A stretch of DNA of 46,736 nt from a virus: the IMG/VR virus record IMGVR_UViG_3300042307_000631, positions 1-46,736 of that record, one strand, 5' to 3'. Numbering within the stretch: position 1 is the first letter of the stretch; each line of letters starts with the position of its first letter. Of this stretch, positions 17,076 to 24,216 are shown piece by piece. The notes beneath the pieces are model-generated. The model made no database searches. It was given only the letters and a program-made list of their open reading frames with translations, and was not told the DNA's origin. The position numbers and the translations under genes were made by a program.

Positions 17076-18251
17076 TTAAAATGAAAAAAATTGATTTACC
17101 TTTTCGGTATCTACTCTATTTCCTAATCGGAGTTCTCCAATTGGTTTTAATAATTCTTCATACCCAACAATACTCTCACCTGTATACTCGTGACAATATG
17201 ATGCTCTTTGTTTTATTGTTTTATATACATCTGAATGGTCATTATTATTAATTCTAACCTTTCCATTGAATAAGGTTGGTTTCCAATTATCAGTATGATG
17301 GTTTCTATAAATTCCTAATGCAGGATTAATAGTTTTGGTATAAAATTTACCACCAATGCTTTTTAATATACCACCACAAAATTCTGATATTTTACTTCCA
17401 ATCCCCATACCTTGATAATCTGGGTGTACTACGATTCTACTCTCTCTAAACACTTTGAACCCACCATTCTTTCCTAAGTGTCTACCTATAACGTTTATTC
17501 CAATAGGTTTATTGTTCCACTCAAATAAAAGAAATATATAAGTGCGATTTACACTTTCAGTTAGATAATGATGTTTTTTGAAGAAGTCAAAAGTTTGAGG
17601 TTCGACCCTACTAACTTGTAAAGAGATTTCAGGTCTTCCGAGCCGAAGATAGTCAGGCCTTTCGAGCCCGCCTCCTTTTAATGGGGTATAAATCCAATCC
17701 GGCATAACCCATTCCATAATATCAAAATGACAAGATGCTAGTATAACCTTTTTCTTTTCTCTACGAATATATTTTTGTAATGCTAAACTCATTGCCTTAG
17801 CAACATCTCTATCTACTACTGATGTGTATTCGTCTACTAAAATAGTTTCACCTTCTTTTGATGATGCAACTAAATATGCAAGATACGCACGATATTGTTC
17901 TCCATTACTTAATAAACGAAATGGTCGTAACCAAGTCGGAACTGATGATAATCCAATTGATGTTAGGACTCTACATGCTTCTTCTGGTTCTAACCAATCA
18001 AAATTTGAAATAAGAGGTTTATCTACATCAAACTCAATAGTTTTAATACCTCCCAATTCTTTTAATATTGTAGATTTACCACTACCGCTTCCACCATATA
18101 TCACACCTACATTCCACTCAAACGAATTAAGACAATCGATATCCATTGGTATGGTTACGCTGGTCTCTTCTCTATTTTGAATATCAAACGCATCATACAC
18201 ATATTCGGTGTACTTATCATTTTGTATTTTTGATGTAAGTGTAATATTCAT
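17076..18251 (-). CDS. ABC-type ATPase fused to GNAT acetyltransferase domain (COG2401-like)
   Basis: 391 residues, two domains. The N-terminal ABC ATPase has Walker A G-G-S-G-S-G-K-S-T (53-61), signature L-S-N-G-E-Q (114-119), Walker B I-L-V-D-E (137-141) and switch His175. There are no transmembrane segments, so it is a soluble ABC protein. The C-terminal GNAT domain shows H-H-Y-L (227-230) and the acyl-CoA-binding pattern R-I-V-V-H-P-D-Y-Q-G-M-G-I-G (272-285). This arrangement is that of COG2401, whose substrate is unknown. Nucleic-acid modification is a plausible inference because GNAT relatives such as phage Mu Mom act on DNA. Confidence 0.85.
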   Translation of the reverse strand: MNITLTSKIQNDKYTEYVYDAFDIQNREETSVTIPMDIDCLNSFEWNVGVIYGGSGSGKSTILKELGGIKTIEFDVDKPLISNFDWLEPEEACRVLTSIGLSSVPTWLRPFRLLSNGEQYRAYLAYLVASSKEGETILVDEYTSVVDRDVAKAMSLALQKYIRREKKKVILASCHFDIMEWVMPDWIYTPLKGGGLERPDYLRLGRPEISLQVSRVEPQTFDFFKKHHYLTESVNRTYIFLLFEWNNKPIGINVIGRHLGKNGGFKVFRESRIVVHPDYQGMGIGSKISEFCGGILKSIGGKFYTKTINPALGIYRNHHTDNWKPTLFNGKVRINNNDHSDVYKTIKQRASYCHEYTGESIVGYEELLKPIGELRLGNRVDTEKVNQFFSF

Positions 18252-18252
18252 A

Positions 18253-18579
18253 TTAAATAAATTTATTTATTAATCCCAATAGTATATACGATAGTTTGTA
18301 TCCTACAAATGCACCTATTGCTGATGGAAATGGAAATATTATAAGTTTTCCAAAATCAGTTACATATTTAGGTCTATTTACAATTCTACCCATAAAGGTA
18401 TAATACGTTATGTACCCTATTAGTACTGCAATATCTGCTCGAGTTGCAATGAATACAACTAACATTGCACCTAAAAATCCAAAAATGAAATTATCTCTTA
18501 CACCTTCCCATATTTCTTGAGTGGTGCAATCTTTCCATTCTTTAATTATCTTATCTATTTTAGCCCTTTGCTTTCCCAT
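18253..18579 (-). CDS. Small multi-pass membrane protein
   Basis: 108 residues. A basic N-terminus (G-K-Q-R-A-K-I-D-K) precedes two or three hydrophobic segments (residues ~33-63 and ~80-105). It is one base from the ATPase-GNAT gene and 5 nt from thyA, so it is part of the same transcript. The hydrophobic profile is clear but no family is recognised. An inner-membrane location is expected. Confidence 0.6.
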   Translation of the reverse strand: MGKQRAKIDKIIKEWKDCTTQEIWEGVRDNFIFGFLGAMLVVFIATRADIAVLIGYITYYTFMGRIVNRPKYVTDFGKLIIFPFPSAIGAFVGYKLSYILLGLINKFI

Positions 18580-18584
18580 TCTAT

Positions 18585-19700
18585 TTAATTACTTAGGGGT
18601 GCTTTAATTTTTGGATGTGATTCATAACCTATTAATTCAAAACAATCAGGTCTATAACTTTTAAGTTTTTCATCTAAAGTTTTTTCACCCAATCTTTCTT
18701 TAACCAACTGATGTTGATACCAATTCCTTTCCGTTATTTGAATTTTTGGTAAATTATATGGGGTTCTACTAATTTGTTCTTTTGCTTGTTCGATGTGGTT
18801 TTTATATAAATGAACATCTCCTAAGTTTCCAATCAATTCATCTGGCACCATATTAACTTCCTTTGCAATAATCTCCAATAGTAATCCATAAGAAGCAATA
18901 TTAAATGGTAATCCTAAAAATGTATCCACACTTCTTTGATTCCACATTAAAGATATAGACCTCTTTGGGGTTGGTGTATAATATGAATTATCAAAATCAG
19001 GTAGTTTATTCGGGTCAAAGAATCTTTCCATTCCCGTTTCATAATTATTATTAAACCAAATATTATATCTTCTTTCGTCACTCAACTCTTTCGTATAAAT
19101 TTGAAATCCGTAATGACAAGGTGGTAGTACCATTTGGTCTAACTCACCCACATTCCAAGCAGATACCATCAATCTTCTACTATCAGGATTTGTTTTGAGT
19201 TCGTTGATTAGGTTTTGGATTTGGTCAATCGTTTCGGATTGGAGATAAAATCCATCAGTTCCATCCGTATTTCCTTCTACCCAAGTATCACCTTTCCAAC
19301 TTCTCCATTGTTTTCCATAGATTGGTCCTAAATCACCCCACACATTTGCCCAAGCTTTATCTGTTTTAATTAAATTGATAAATTGTTCTTTTGTATAAGA
19401 TGCTTCATGTTGTGTTTCTTCTAAATAATTTTTATAAGCATCACCATCCCAAATATGACAATCATAATCCAATAGGAATTTAATATTAGTATCTCCTCGT
19501 AAGAACCAAAGGAGTTCGGTTACAATAGAATTCCAATGCATTTTCTTAGTAGTAAGTAAAGGAAATCCTTCACTCATATTATGACGTATTTGATGACCAA
19601 ATTCTGATATAGTACCAGTTCCTGTTCTATCGTTTTTCTCTACACCAAACGCAATGATATCACTAAGTAATTGTTGATACTTTTTATCTAATGTATTCAT
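18585..19700 (-). CDS. thyA: Thymidylate synthase (ThyA type)
   Basis: 371 residues, about 100 longer than E. coli ThyA. Hallmarks: N-D-R-T-G-T-G-T (23-30), catalytic Cys195 in L-P-P-C-H-Y-G, the R-R-L-M-V-S-A-W-N phosphate-binding region, Q-R-S-V-D (255-259), and Asn267 in L-P-F-N-I-A-S-Y. That Asn selects dUMP over dCMP. Two insertions explain the length: ~90-120 in the small domain and ~203-248 after the catalytic Cys. It makes dTMP using methylene-tetrahydrofolate. The retained residues favour true thymidylate synthase, although a dUMP hydroxymethylase cannot be excluded from sequence reading alone. Overlaps the WYL_2-like gene by 1 nt. Confidence 0.93.
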   Translation of the reverse strand: MNTLDKKYQQLLSDIIAFGVEKNDRTGTGTISEFGHQIRHNMSEGFPLLTTKKMHWNSIVTELLWFLRGDTNIKFLLDYDCHIWDGDAYKNYLEETQHEASYTKEQFINLIKTDKAWANVWGDLGPIYGKQWRSWKGDTWVEGNTDGTDGFYLQSETIDQIQNLINELKTNPDSRRLMVSAWNVGELDQMVLPPCHYGFQIYTKELSDERRYNIWFNNNYETGMERFFDPNKLPDFDNSYYTPTPKRSISLMWNQRSVDTFLGLPFNIASYGLLLEIIAKEVNMVPDELIGNLGDVHLYKNHIEQAKEQISRTPYNLPKIQITERNWYQHQLVKERLGEKTLDEKLKSYRPDCFELIGYESHPKIKAPLSN

Positions 19701-19972
19701 TAAGCAATTGCTTTTACTTTTGTAAAATTAAAACTTCTCCAACCTGTTTTTTCTACATCCCAAACTGTAATTAAATCTGATTCAACTATGTTTCCATTTT
19801 CATCTAACTTAACAACCTTATCAGTTTTAGGATGAAACTCTTGTGGGATTTTACTAATTAGTTTTGTACATAACATCGTCCTATCAGTACCATCTGCTTT
19901 TGTAAAGGTTACCGATACTACTTCCGTTTGTAATTTTTCTACTAATTCGTGTTTTGTGATAATTAATTCCAT
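19700..19972 (-). CDS. WYL_2-like (SH3-like) phage protein
   Basis: 90 residues. The pattern V-S-V-T-F-T-K-A-D-G-T-D-R-T-M-L-C-T, then I-T-V-W-D-V-E-K and W-R-S-F-N-F-T-K-V matches the WYL_2 / DUF2693 small Sm/SH3-like domain common in T4-type phages. These single-domain proteins are thought to be nucleic-acid or ligand binders with no proven function. It overlaps both neighbours by 1 and 10 nt. Confidence 0.75.
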   Translation of the reverse strand: MELIITKHELVEKLQTEVVSVTFTKADGTDRTMLCTKLISKIPQEFHPKTDKVVKLDENGNIVESDLITVWDVEKTGWRSFNFTKVKAIA

Positions 19973-20343
19973 TTTTCGTTTATTTTTATTGTTTTTAAAT
20001 CGTTCCGTTGTTTAAATTCTCTTTCGGTTTCTCTATCATAGCGTTCTTTAAATTGTGAAATTCTAACAAACTCTTCGTATGCTTCTCTATGATAATGTTT
20101 GATATGTTCTATTCCTAGTTCATATCTGAATATGGTTTCCTCATATCTTAATTCTTTATAATCGAACCCATCTCCTTGAACTTTTATTTCAAGTTGTAAT
20201 GAATCAATTGTACGTTCTAATGAATCTATATTATTATAACTAATTGTAGTAATTTGCTTTTCCGATGAATTTCTACTCAATCCATATGCAATTATTATAA
20301 TTGTTATTACTAATATTATAGCTAATATATTTGTAGTTCTCAT
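19963..20343 (-). CDS. Membrane-anchored coiled-coil protein
   Basis: 126 residues. Residues 6-21 are a hydrophobic Ile/Leu-rich anchor, followed by a Ser/Asn stretch and a long charged helical region (~40-120) with Glu/Arg/Lys-rich heptads, consistent with a coiled coil outside or inside the membrane. It overlaps the WYL_2-like gene by 10 nt. The size and layout recall phage spanin or Rz-like proteins, but no adjacent holin or endolysin is seen, so that label is not adopted. Confidence 0.55.
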   Translation of the reverse strand: MRTTNILAIILVITIIIIAYGLSRNSSEKQITTISYNNIDSLERTIDSLQLEIKVQGDGFDYKELRYEETIFRYELGIEHIKHYHREAYEEFVRISQFKERYDRETEREFKQRNDLKTIKINEKWN

Positions 20344-20344
20344 A

Positions 20345-20629
20345 TTATTTTATTTGTATATATTCTGAACGTTTATACTCTTTTTTTAGTTGGTAATCCA
20401 ATTTCCAATTTTTAATAATTTCTTCTGCTTGAAATTTATTTTGAAATGGATAATCACCTGATACCCATACTTTAAAAGGCAATGTACCCATACTTGTTCT
20501 AAACCAAACTTTTTGTTGTGGTTGGTACATTCGGGTTCCATTGATAACAAAAGTTTCAATTCGATACTTTGGTTTTGCTTCTAACGTTATTACTCCCAAT
20601 AACATTAGTACTATTAATAGTTTTTTCAT
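20345..20629 (-). CDS. Small secreted protein with signal peptide (94 aa)
   Basis: 94 residues. A typical Sec signal (M-K-K-L-L-I-V-L-M-L-L-G-V-I-T-L-E-A, cleavage after A18) is followed by a basic, aromatic beta-rich domain with V-W-F-R-T-S-M-G-T-L-P-F-K-V-W-V-S-G and F-Q-N-K-F-Q-A-E-E. The mature layout (strand, strand, helix) resembles SPOR-like peptidoglycan-binding folds, a weak similarity. It starts 9 nt after a strong promoter, so the mRNA leader is extremely short. Periplasmic location is expected. Confidence 0.6.
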   Translation of the reverse strand: MKKLLIVLMLLGVITLEAKPKYRIETFVINGTRMYQPQQKVWFRTSMGTLPFKVWVSGDYPFQNKFQAEEIIKNWKLDYQLKKEYKRSEYIQIK

Positions 20630-20637
20630 ATTAAAAG

Positions 20638-20669
20638 CTAAGATACGAAAAAAATCTTAGAATACCAAA
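20638..20669 (-). promoter_or_regulatory. Bacteroidota-type promoter with TTCG extension
   Basis: On the minus strand TTTGG (20665-20669) and TATCTTAG (20638-20645) are separated by 20 nt counted from TTTG, with TTTCG directly before the -7 box. CTAAGAT (20638-20644) and ATCTTAG (20654-20660) also form an inverted repeat spanning the -7 region. The -33 box abuts the stop codon of the helicase gene at 20670. The predicted start is only a few nt before the ATG at 20629. Confidence 0.75.
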
Positions 20670-22055
20670 TTATTTCCTAAGATTTTCTAAACGAAGAATT
20701 TCATCTTTAATTTTCTGATTATATGGATTCCATTTTATATTATCCAATAACCACTTACGATAGTAGGGTGGAATGGATGCTACTGGTTTGTTTGTATACT
20801 TACCAAATGTCATATAAATCTTTTGTATCTCACCCTCTTCATTTCGTTGTTCTGATAAATTGATGCCACCCTCTAAGTGAATTCCAATTTCGTGCATTGG
20901 GATACCGGTAAGTTTCTTTTTATTTTCACCATACAATTCCCATATACCATCCTCATCTTCTTTATAGTAAAGAGATTCTACTTTACCGAACTTATCAACT
21001 GCTCCAACAAAATCCACAACTAAACAATTTTGTTTATTATCGTGAATACGAGTTCCTCTCCCCACAAACTGATACCACCACGAAATTGATGCAGTAGGTC
21101 GACCTGTGATTAAACAATCTAATTCTGGATAATCAAATCCAACGGTCAATACGTTTACCTGAACAATAACTCTAATTTTTTGATTACGAAATTCTTCAAT
21201 GATTCGATTACGTTCTCCGGTTGGAGTTTCTCCATGTACTACTGCTGCAGATGGAATCTTTCCTGCTAATTGGGTTGCTTGTTCAATGGTTGGTACTGCA
21301 ATTAATATTGATTTTCTATCTTGTAGTTCTCTAACTTTCTTTACAATTTTATCTTGTAGGTTTTGATTCTCATATGCACGTGCAATGGAATCATTTGTAT
21401 ATTCAGCACCAGATGAATTGTATACTAATGCTCCGGTATCGAAATCATACGATTGATATTCTAATGGAGTCCAAAACCCCATCTTTACAATTTCTTCAAT
21501 TTGAGAAACGTGAATGATATGTTTAAAAAATGTTCCGTGTTTAGACCGATTCGTTAACATTACCAATTTAGAATATGGACCAGTCTCACCCATATTGGTT
21601 TGTAGTTTAAGTGGAGTTGCAGTTAAACCCAATACGTGAGTTGCTTTCATTCCATCTATAAATTTTCTTAGTTGACCATTCTTATCTCTTGGATATCTAT
21701 CACACTCATCTATGATAACTTTGGTAATTCCTAATTCTCTGAACTTCCAAGCAATGTTTATGATAGAACCGATTGTTGCATAAGTAATATCACCAATCTC
21801 TTTCTCACCCATTGATGCAGAATAGATTGATGCTTTACCACCTAAGTTAATAAGTTTATTATAGTTCTGTTCTAATAATTCTTTTGAAGGTTGAATTACC
21901 AATACCTTTTCATTGATACCCTTTGCGATATAGGCAATAACAATTGACTTACCGAATGCAGTAGGTGCAACGATAATTGATGGTGCCATTTTTGGTGTAT
22001 TAAAAAACTCAATACCAATAGCAACTGGTTCTAACTGATAATCTCTTAATTTCAT
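20670..22055 (-). CDS. UvsW-like superfamily 2 helicase
   Basis: 461 residues. Helicase motifs in order: motif I A-P-T-A-F-G-K-S (30-37, with Phe where Gly is usual), motif II D-E-C-D (116-119, an unusual form of DEAD/H), motif III L-T-A-T-P (144-148), a second RecA domain with V-N-V-L-T-V-G-F-D and motif VI Q-F-V-G-R-G-T-R (329-336). Type III-restriction/UvsW-like proteins unwind branched DNA and R-loops and serve in origin-to-recombination replication switching in T4. It is the only large helicase in the window. Confidence 0.85.
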   Translation of the reverse strand: MKLRDYQLEPVAIGIEFFNTPKMAPSIIVAPTAFGKSIVIAYIAKGINEKVLVIQPSKELLEQNYNKLINLGGKASIYSASMGEKEIGDITYATIGSIINIAWKFRELGITKVIIDECDRYPRDKNGQLRKFIDGMKATHVLGLTATPLKLQTNMGETGPYSKLVMLTNRSKHGTFFKHIIHVSQIEEIVKMGFWTPLEYQSYDFDTGALVYNSSGAEYTNDSIARAYENQNLQDKIVKKVRELQDRKSILIAVPTIEQATQLAGKIPSAAVVHGETPTGERNRIIEEFRNQKIRVIVQVNVLTVGFDYPELDCLITGRPTASISWWYQFVGRGTRIHDNKQNCLVVDFVGAVDKFGKVESLYYKEDEDGIWELYGENKKKLTGIPMHEIGIHLEGGINLSEQRNEEGEIQKIYMTFGKYTNKPVASIPPYYRKWLLDNIKWNPYNQKIKDEILRLENLRK

Positions 22056-22175
22056 CTAAAAAAATAATTCAGTCAAAATTATACCCAATAGAGTAAGGAT
22101 TCCTCCAACTACTGCTATTGATGTGAAATTTTCTGAATCTTCAACCTGTTGTTTTGTTTTTCCTTGATTTTCCAT
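22056..22175 (-). CDS. Small membrane protein (39 aa)
   Basis: An open frame of 39 codons starts M-E-N-Q-G-K-T-K-Q-Q at 22175 and stops at 22056, exactly adjacent to the helicase ATG. Residues ~18-39 are hydrophobic (S-I-A-V-V-G-G-I-L-T-L-L-G-I-I-L), one membrane helix at the C-terminus. It fills the gap between the UV endonuclease and the helicase with 1 nt on one side and none on the other, which favours a real gene. Confidence 0.55.
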   Translation of the reverse strand: MENQGKTKQQVEDSENFTSIAVVGGILTLLGIILTELFF

Positions 22176-22176
22176 A

Positions 22177-23070
22177 TTATTTTATAAAAGGTAATATTGC
22201 TAATTCTTTTGCTTTTGCTTCAACCATAATGTCCACATCCAATTCGTATGTATTGGGGAGGGCATTAATAAGATAGGAATGTGCTTGTGGTTTTTCTTTT
22301 GGATTGTTTTCATGTAATGCTTTTGATTCTGAATAATGTACAACTGGAGTAATTCCTTCCGGCCAAGTTGTGGCTGCGAGTTTAAGTGCTTGTTCTTCGG
22401 ATAAATCACCGGTACAAAATTGGTGGTGATGGTAATCAAATACAATAGGAATACCGATTGCATTATGGACATACATAAGGTCTTTAACCGAATACATAGA
22501 TGCCTTATCATCATTCTCAATTGTTAACCGCTTACGAACCGATGGGGAGAGTCTTTTGAAGTTAGTGATGAATCTATCCAATGCAGATTTTTTATCTCCG
22601 TAAACACCATTACAATGGATATTAATTTTATTGTAAGGAGTTTTAGATAATCCCATCATATCGAATATCTTACCATGCAATTCTAAATCAGCAAGTGTTT
22701 TTAATACAACTGATTCGTTGGGTGAAACTAATACGTTGAATGGGCCGGGATGTGATGTAATACGCATATTATGGAATTTAGCAAACAAACCGGCTTTTTT
22801 TAATTCCCATTTAATCTCTTTGTAATCTTTGAGTTGTGTAATATCGATATGGTCACCCCACGGGATAAGAGCAGATGATAAACGAAATAATTTAATTCCG
22901 TTCATTCTATTCCATTCTAAAATCTTAATAATATCTTTGGAGTTAAGTAGGGCTAGTTCGGAAACATAATCCATACCTTTGGCTTGGAATGTTCGGTTAA
23001 CCATACTTCGGTTAGTGGTTACTTTCTTACCCATACTCATATTAATACAAGCATATCCTAAATTCATCAT
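22177..23070 (-). CDS. uvsE: UV damage endonuclease, UvdE/UvsE family
   Basis: 297 residues, the typical length. Family motifs include L-G-Y-A-C-I-N at the N-terminus, F-R-L-S-S-A-L-I-P-W (61-70), R-I-T-S-H-P-G-P (103-110), I-N-I-H-C-N-G-V-Y-G-D-K, T-I-E-N-D-D-K, F-D-Y-H-H-H-Q-F and V-V-H-Y-S-E, which supply the metal ligands of the TIM-barrel active site. The enzyme nicks DNA 5' to UV photoproducts and other lesions. It is the first gene behind the promoter at 23093-23124. Two ATGs are adjacent; the upstream one is used here. Confidence 0.93.
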   Translation of the reverse strand: MMNLGYACINMSMGKKVTTNRSMVNRTFQAKGMDYVSELALLNSKDIIKILEWNRMNGIKLFRLSSALIPWGDHIDITQLKDYKEIKWELKKAGLFAKFHNMRITSHPGPFNVLVSPNESVVLKTLADLELHGKIFDMMGLSKTPYNKINIHCNGVYGDKKSALDRFITNFKRLSPSVRKRLTIENDDKASMYSVKDLMYVHNAIGIPIVFDYHHHQFCTGDLSEEQALKLAATTWPEGITPVVHYSESKALHENNPKEKPQAHSYLINALPNTYELDVDIMVEAKAKELAILPFIK

Positions 23071-23092
23071 TCTAATACAATTTGTTGTTATA

Positions 23093-23124
23093 CAAATATA
23101 CGAAATATATCTGATAATACCAAA
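23093..23124 (-). promoter_or_regulatory. Bacteroidota-type promoter with TTCG extension
   Basis: On the minus strand TTTGG precedes TATATTTG (23093-23100) by exactly 20 nt, with TTTCG just before the -7 box. The -33 box (23121-23124) abuts the stop codon of the nucleotidyltransferase gene. The start near 23088 gives a leader of about 18 nt to uvsE. Strong match to the host consensus. Confidence 0.85.
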
Positions 23125-23523
23125 TTATTTATCATATAATTTATTTATTATATGGGTTGAACTAAAGCCCTCCATTTTAGGGAAATATATGATTTCACCC
23201 ACATATTCACTTCCTATGATTCGTTTACCCCTATATTCTTCACCGATAACCATAATGGTAGGTCTCATTGTTTTAAGGTGGGTTTCTAATTGTTCATCCG
23301 AATCAAATATTACAACTCTATCAACATATTTGATAGCTTCTAATAAGGTGATTCTACTTACAATATTATTTATAGGTCGTTGTTCACCCTTTAACTCTTT
23401 AACTCTCTTGTCACCATCAACTCCAACAATTAGGAAATCCCCTAACTCTGCTGCCCTCTTTAATAATTGAATGTGTCCTAAATGAACAATATCAAATGTA
23501 CCATTTACCCAAACTTTTATCAT
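23125..23523 (-). CDS. Cytidylyl/adenylyltransferase (RfaE/TagD-like)
   Basis: 132 residues. The nucleotidyltransferase signature is clear: V-N-G-T-F-D-I-V-H-L-G-H (6-17, HxGH), G-V-D-G-D-K-R-V, a central R-I-T-L-L-E-A-I-K-Y-V-D and the late G-F-S-S-T-H-I-I. Relatives activate heptose-phosphate, glycerol-phosphate or similar substrates with CTP or ATP. It overlaps the cupin gene by 4 nt. Together with the cupin it points to sugar-precursor activation. The exact nucleotide and sugar are not determinable. Confidence 0.85.
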   Translation of the reverse strand: MIKVWVNGTFDIVHLGHIQLLKRAAELGDFLIVGVDGDKRVKELKGEQRPINNIVSRITLLEAIKYVDRVVIFDSDEQLETHLKTMRPTIMVIGEEYRGKRIIGSEYVGEIIYFPKMEGFSSTHIINKLYDK

Positions 23524-23894
23524 AACAAATCATTTGGTGTTTTTCTATAAATTCTATATGAATCCGAATCAAAGTGTTCCGTACTTACCTCATACACCAC
23601 TCCTTTTTCTTGTAAAGAAGTAAGTTGATGTGGTGTACCCTTTTCAATATAAACTGAATCCCCTTCGTTTAGGATTTCTTTTTTTATTATACCAATTTTT
23701 GTATCAATCCATTTGAATTCAAACTGACCATCTTGAATATACCAAGTTTCATTTTTAAGCATATGATAATGCATTGAAAACTTATCACCCTTCTCTGCGA
23801 AAACTAAAAGTTTACCACAGTATTGTGAATCATTATGAACCCATAGTTCATACCCCCACGACTTTTGTACTTTTGTTGGTCTTGTTATTATCAT
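23520..23894 (-). CDS. Cupin, mannose-6-phosphate isomerase-like
   Basis: 124 residues from the ATG at 23894, which overlaps the preceding stop in an ATGA junction; a longer frame to 23921 would extend into that gene. Cupin motifs: G-D-K-F-S-M-H-Y-H (motif 1 His residues), E-T-W-Y-I-Q-D-G and a later G-D-S-V-Y-I-E-K-G-T-P-H-Q (motif 2). The W-G-Y-E start resembles type II mannose-6-phosphate isomerase C-terminal domains. It probably binds a metal and a sugar phosphate or nucleotide sugar. Confidence 0.75.
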   Translation of the reverse strand: MIITRPTKVQKSWGYELWVHNDSQYCGKLLVFAEKGDKFSMHYHMLKNETWYIQDGQFEFKWIDTKIGIIKKEILNEGDSVYIEKGTPHQLTSLQEKGVVYEVSTEHFDSDSYRIYRKTPNDLL

Positions 23895-24214
23895 ACTGCG
23901 AAAGATTCTCCACATCCACATGTGCGGGATGCATTTGGGTTTATAAATTCAAATCCCTTACCATTCAATCCATCTGAGAAATTTAATTCTGTTCCGAAAA
24001 GATATAATAATGATTTGTTGTCTACTAAAATTTTTACTCCTTTATCTTCGGCAAGAGTATCTCCTACCTGTTGGTCAGTATCAAATGAAAGGTCATATGA
24101 CAATCCACTACATCCACCACCTTTAATGGAAACTCTAACGAATGGAGTTTTAAATCCACTTTCTTCGATAAGTGAACTTAGTTTTTTAGCTGCCGTTTCT
24201 GATACTGTTACCAT
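23891..24214 (-). CDS. A-type iron-sulfur carrier (IscA/ErpA/HesB family)
   Basis: 107 residues. The three cluster-binding cysteines are present: Cys35 in G-G-G-C-S-G-L-S-Y and Cys99/Cys101 in R-T-C-G-C-G. The rest matches the family (F-V-R-V-S-I-K-G-G, then L-N-F-S-D-G-L-N-G-K-G-F-E-F-I-N-P-N-A). These proteins deliver [2Fe-2S] or [4Fe-4S] clusters to client enzymes. Two radical SAM enzymes in this window could be clients. Found in some marine T4-like phages. Confidence 0.92.
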   Translation of the reverse strand: MVTVSETAAKKLSSLIEESGFKTPFVRVSIKGGGCSGLSYDLSFDTDQQVGDTLAEDKGVKILVDNKSLLYLFGTELNFSDGLNGKGFEFINPNASRTCGCGESFAV

Positions 24215-24216
24215 TG

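Noticed and set aside
17824-18180. Plus-strand open frame of 118 codons
   Set aside because: Antisense to the conserved ATPase domain, without a start signal or family pattern.
19963-20343. Spanin label for the membrane-anchored coiled-coil protein
   Set aside because: The layout fits an inner-membrane spanin, but there is no partner lipoprotein, holin or endolysin next to it.
22979-23470. Plus-strand open frame of 163 codons
   Set aside because: Antisense to uvsE 5' end, a promoter and the nucleotidyltransferase; those are well supported.
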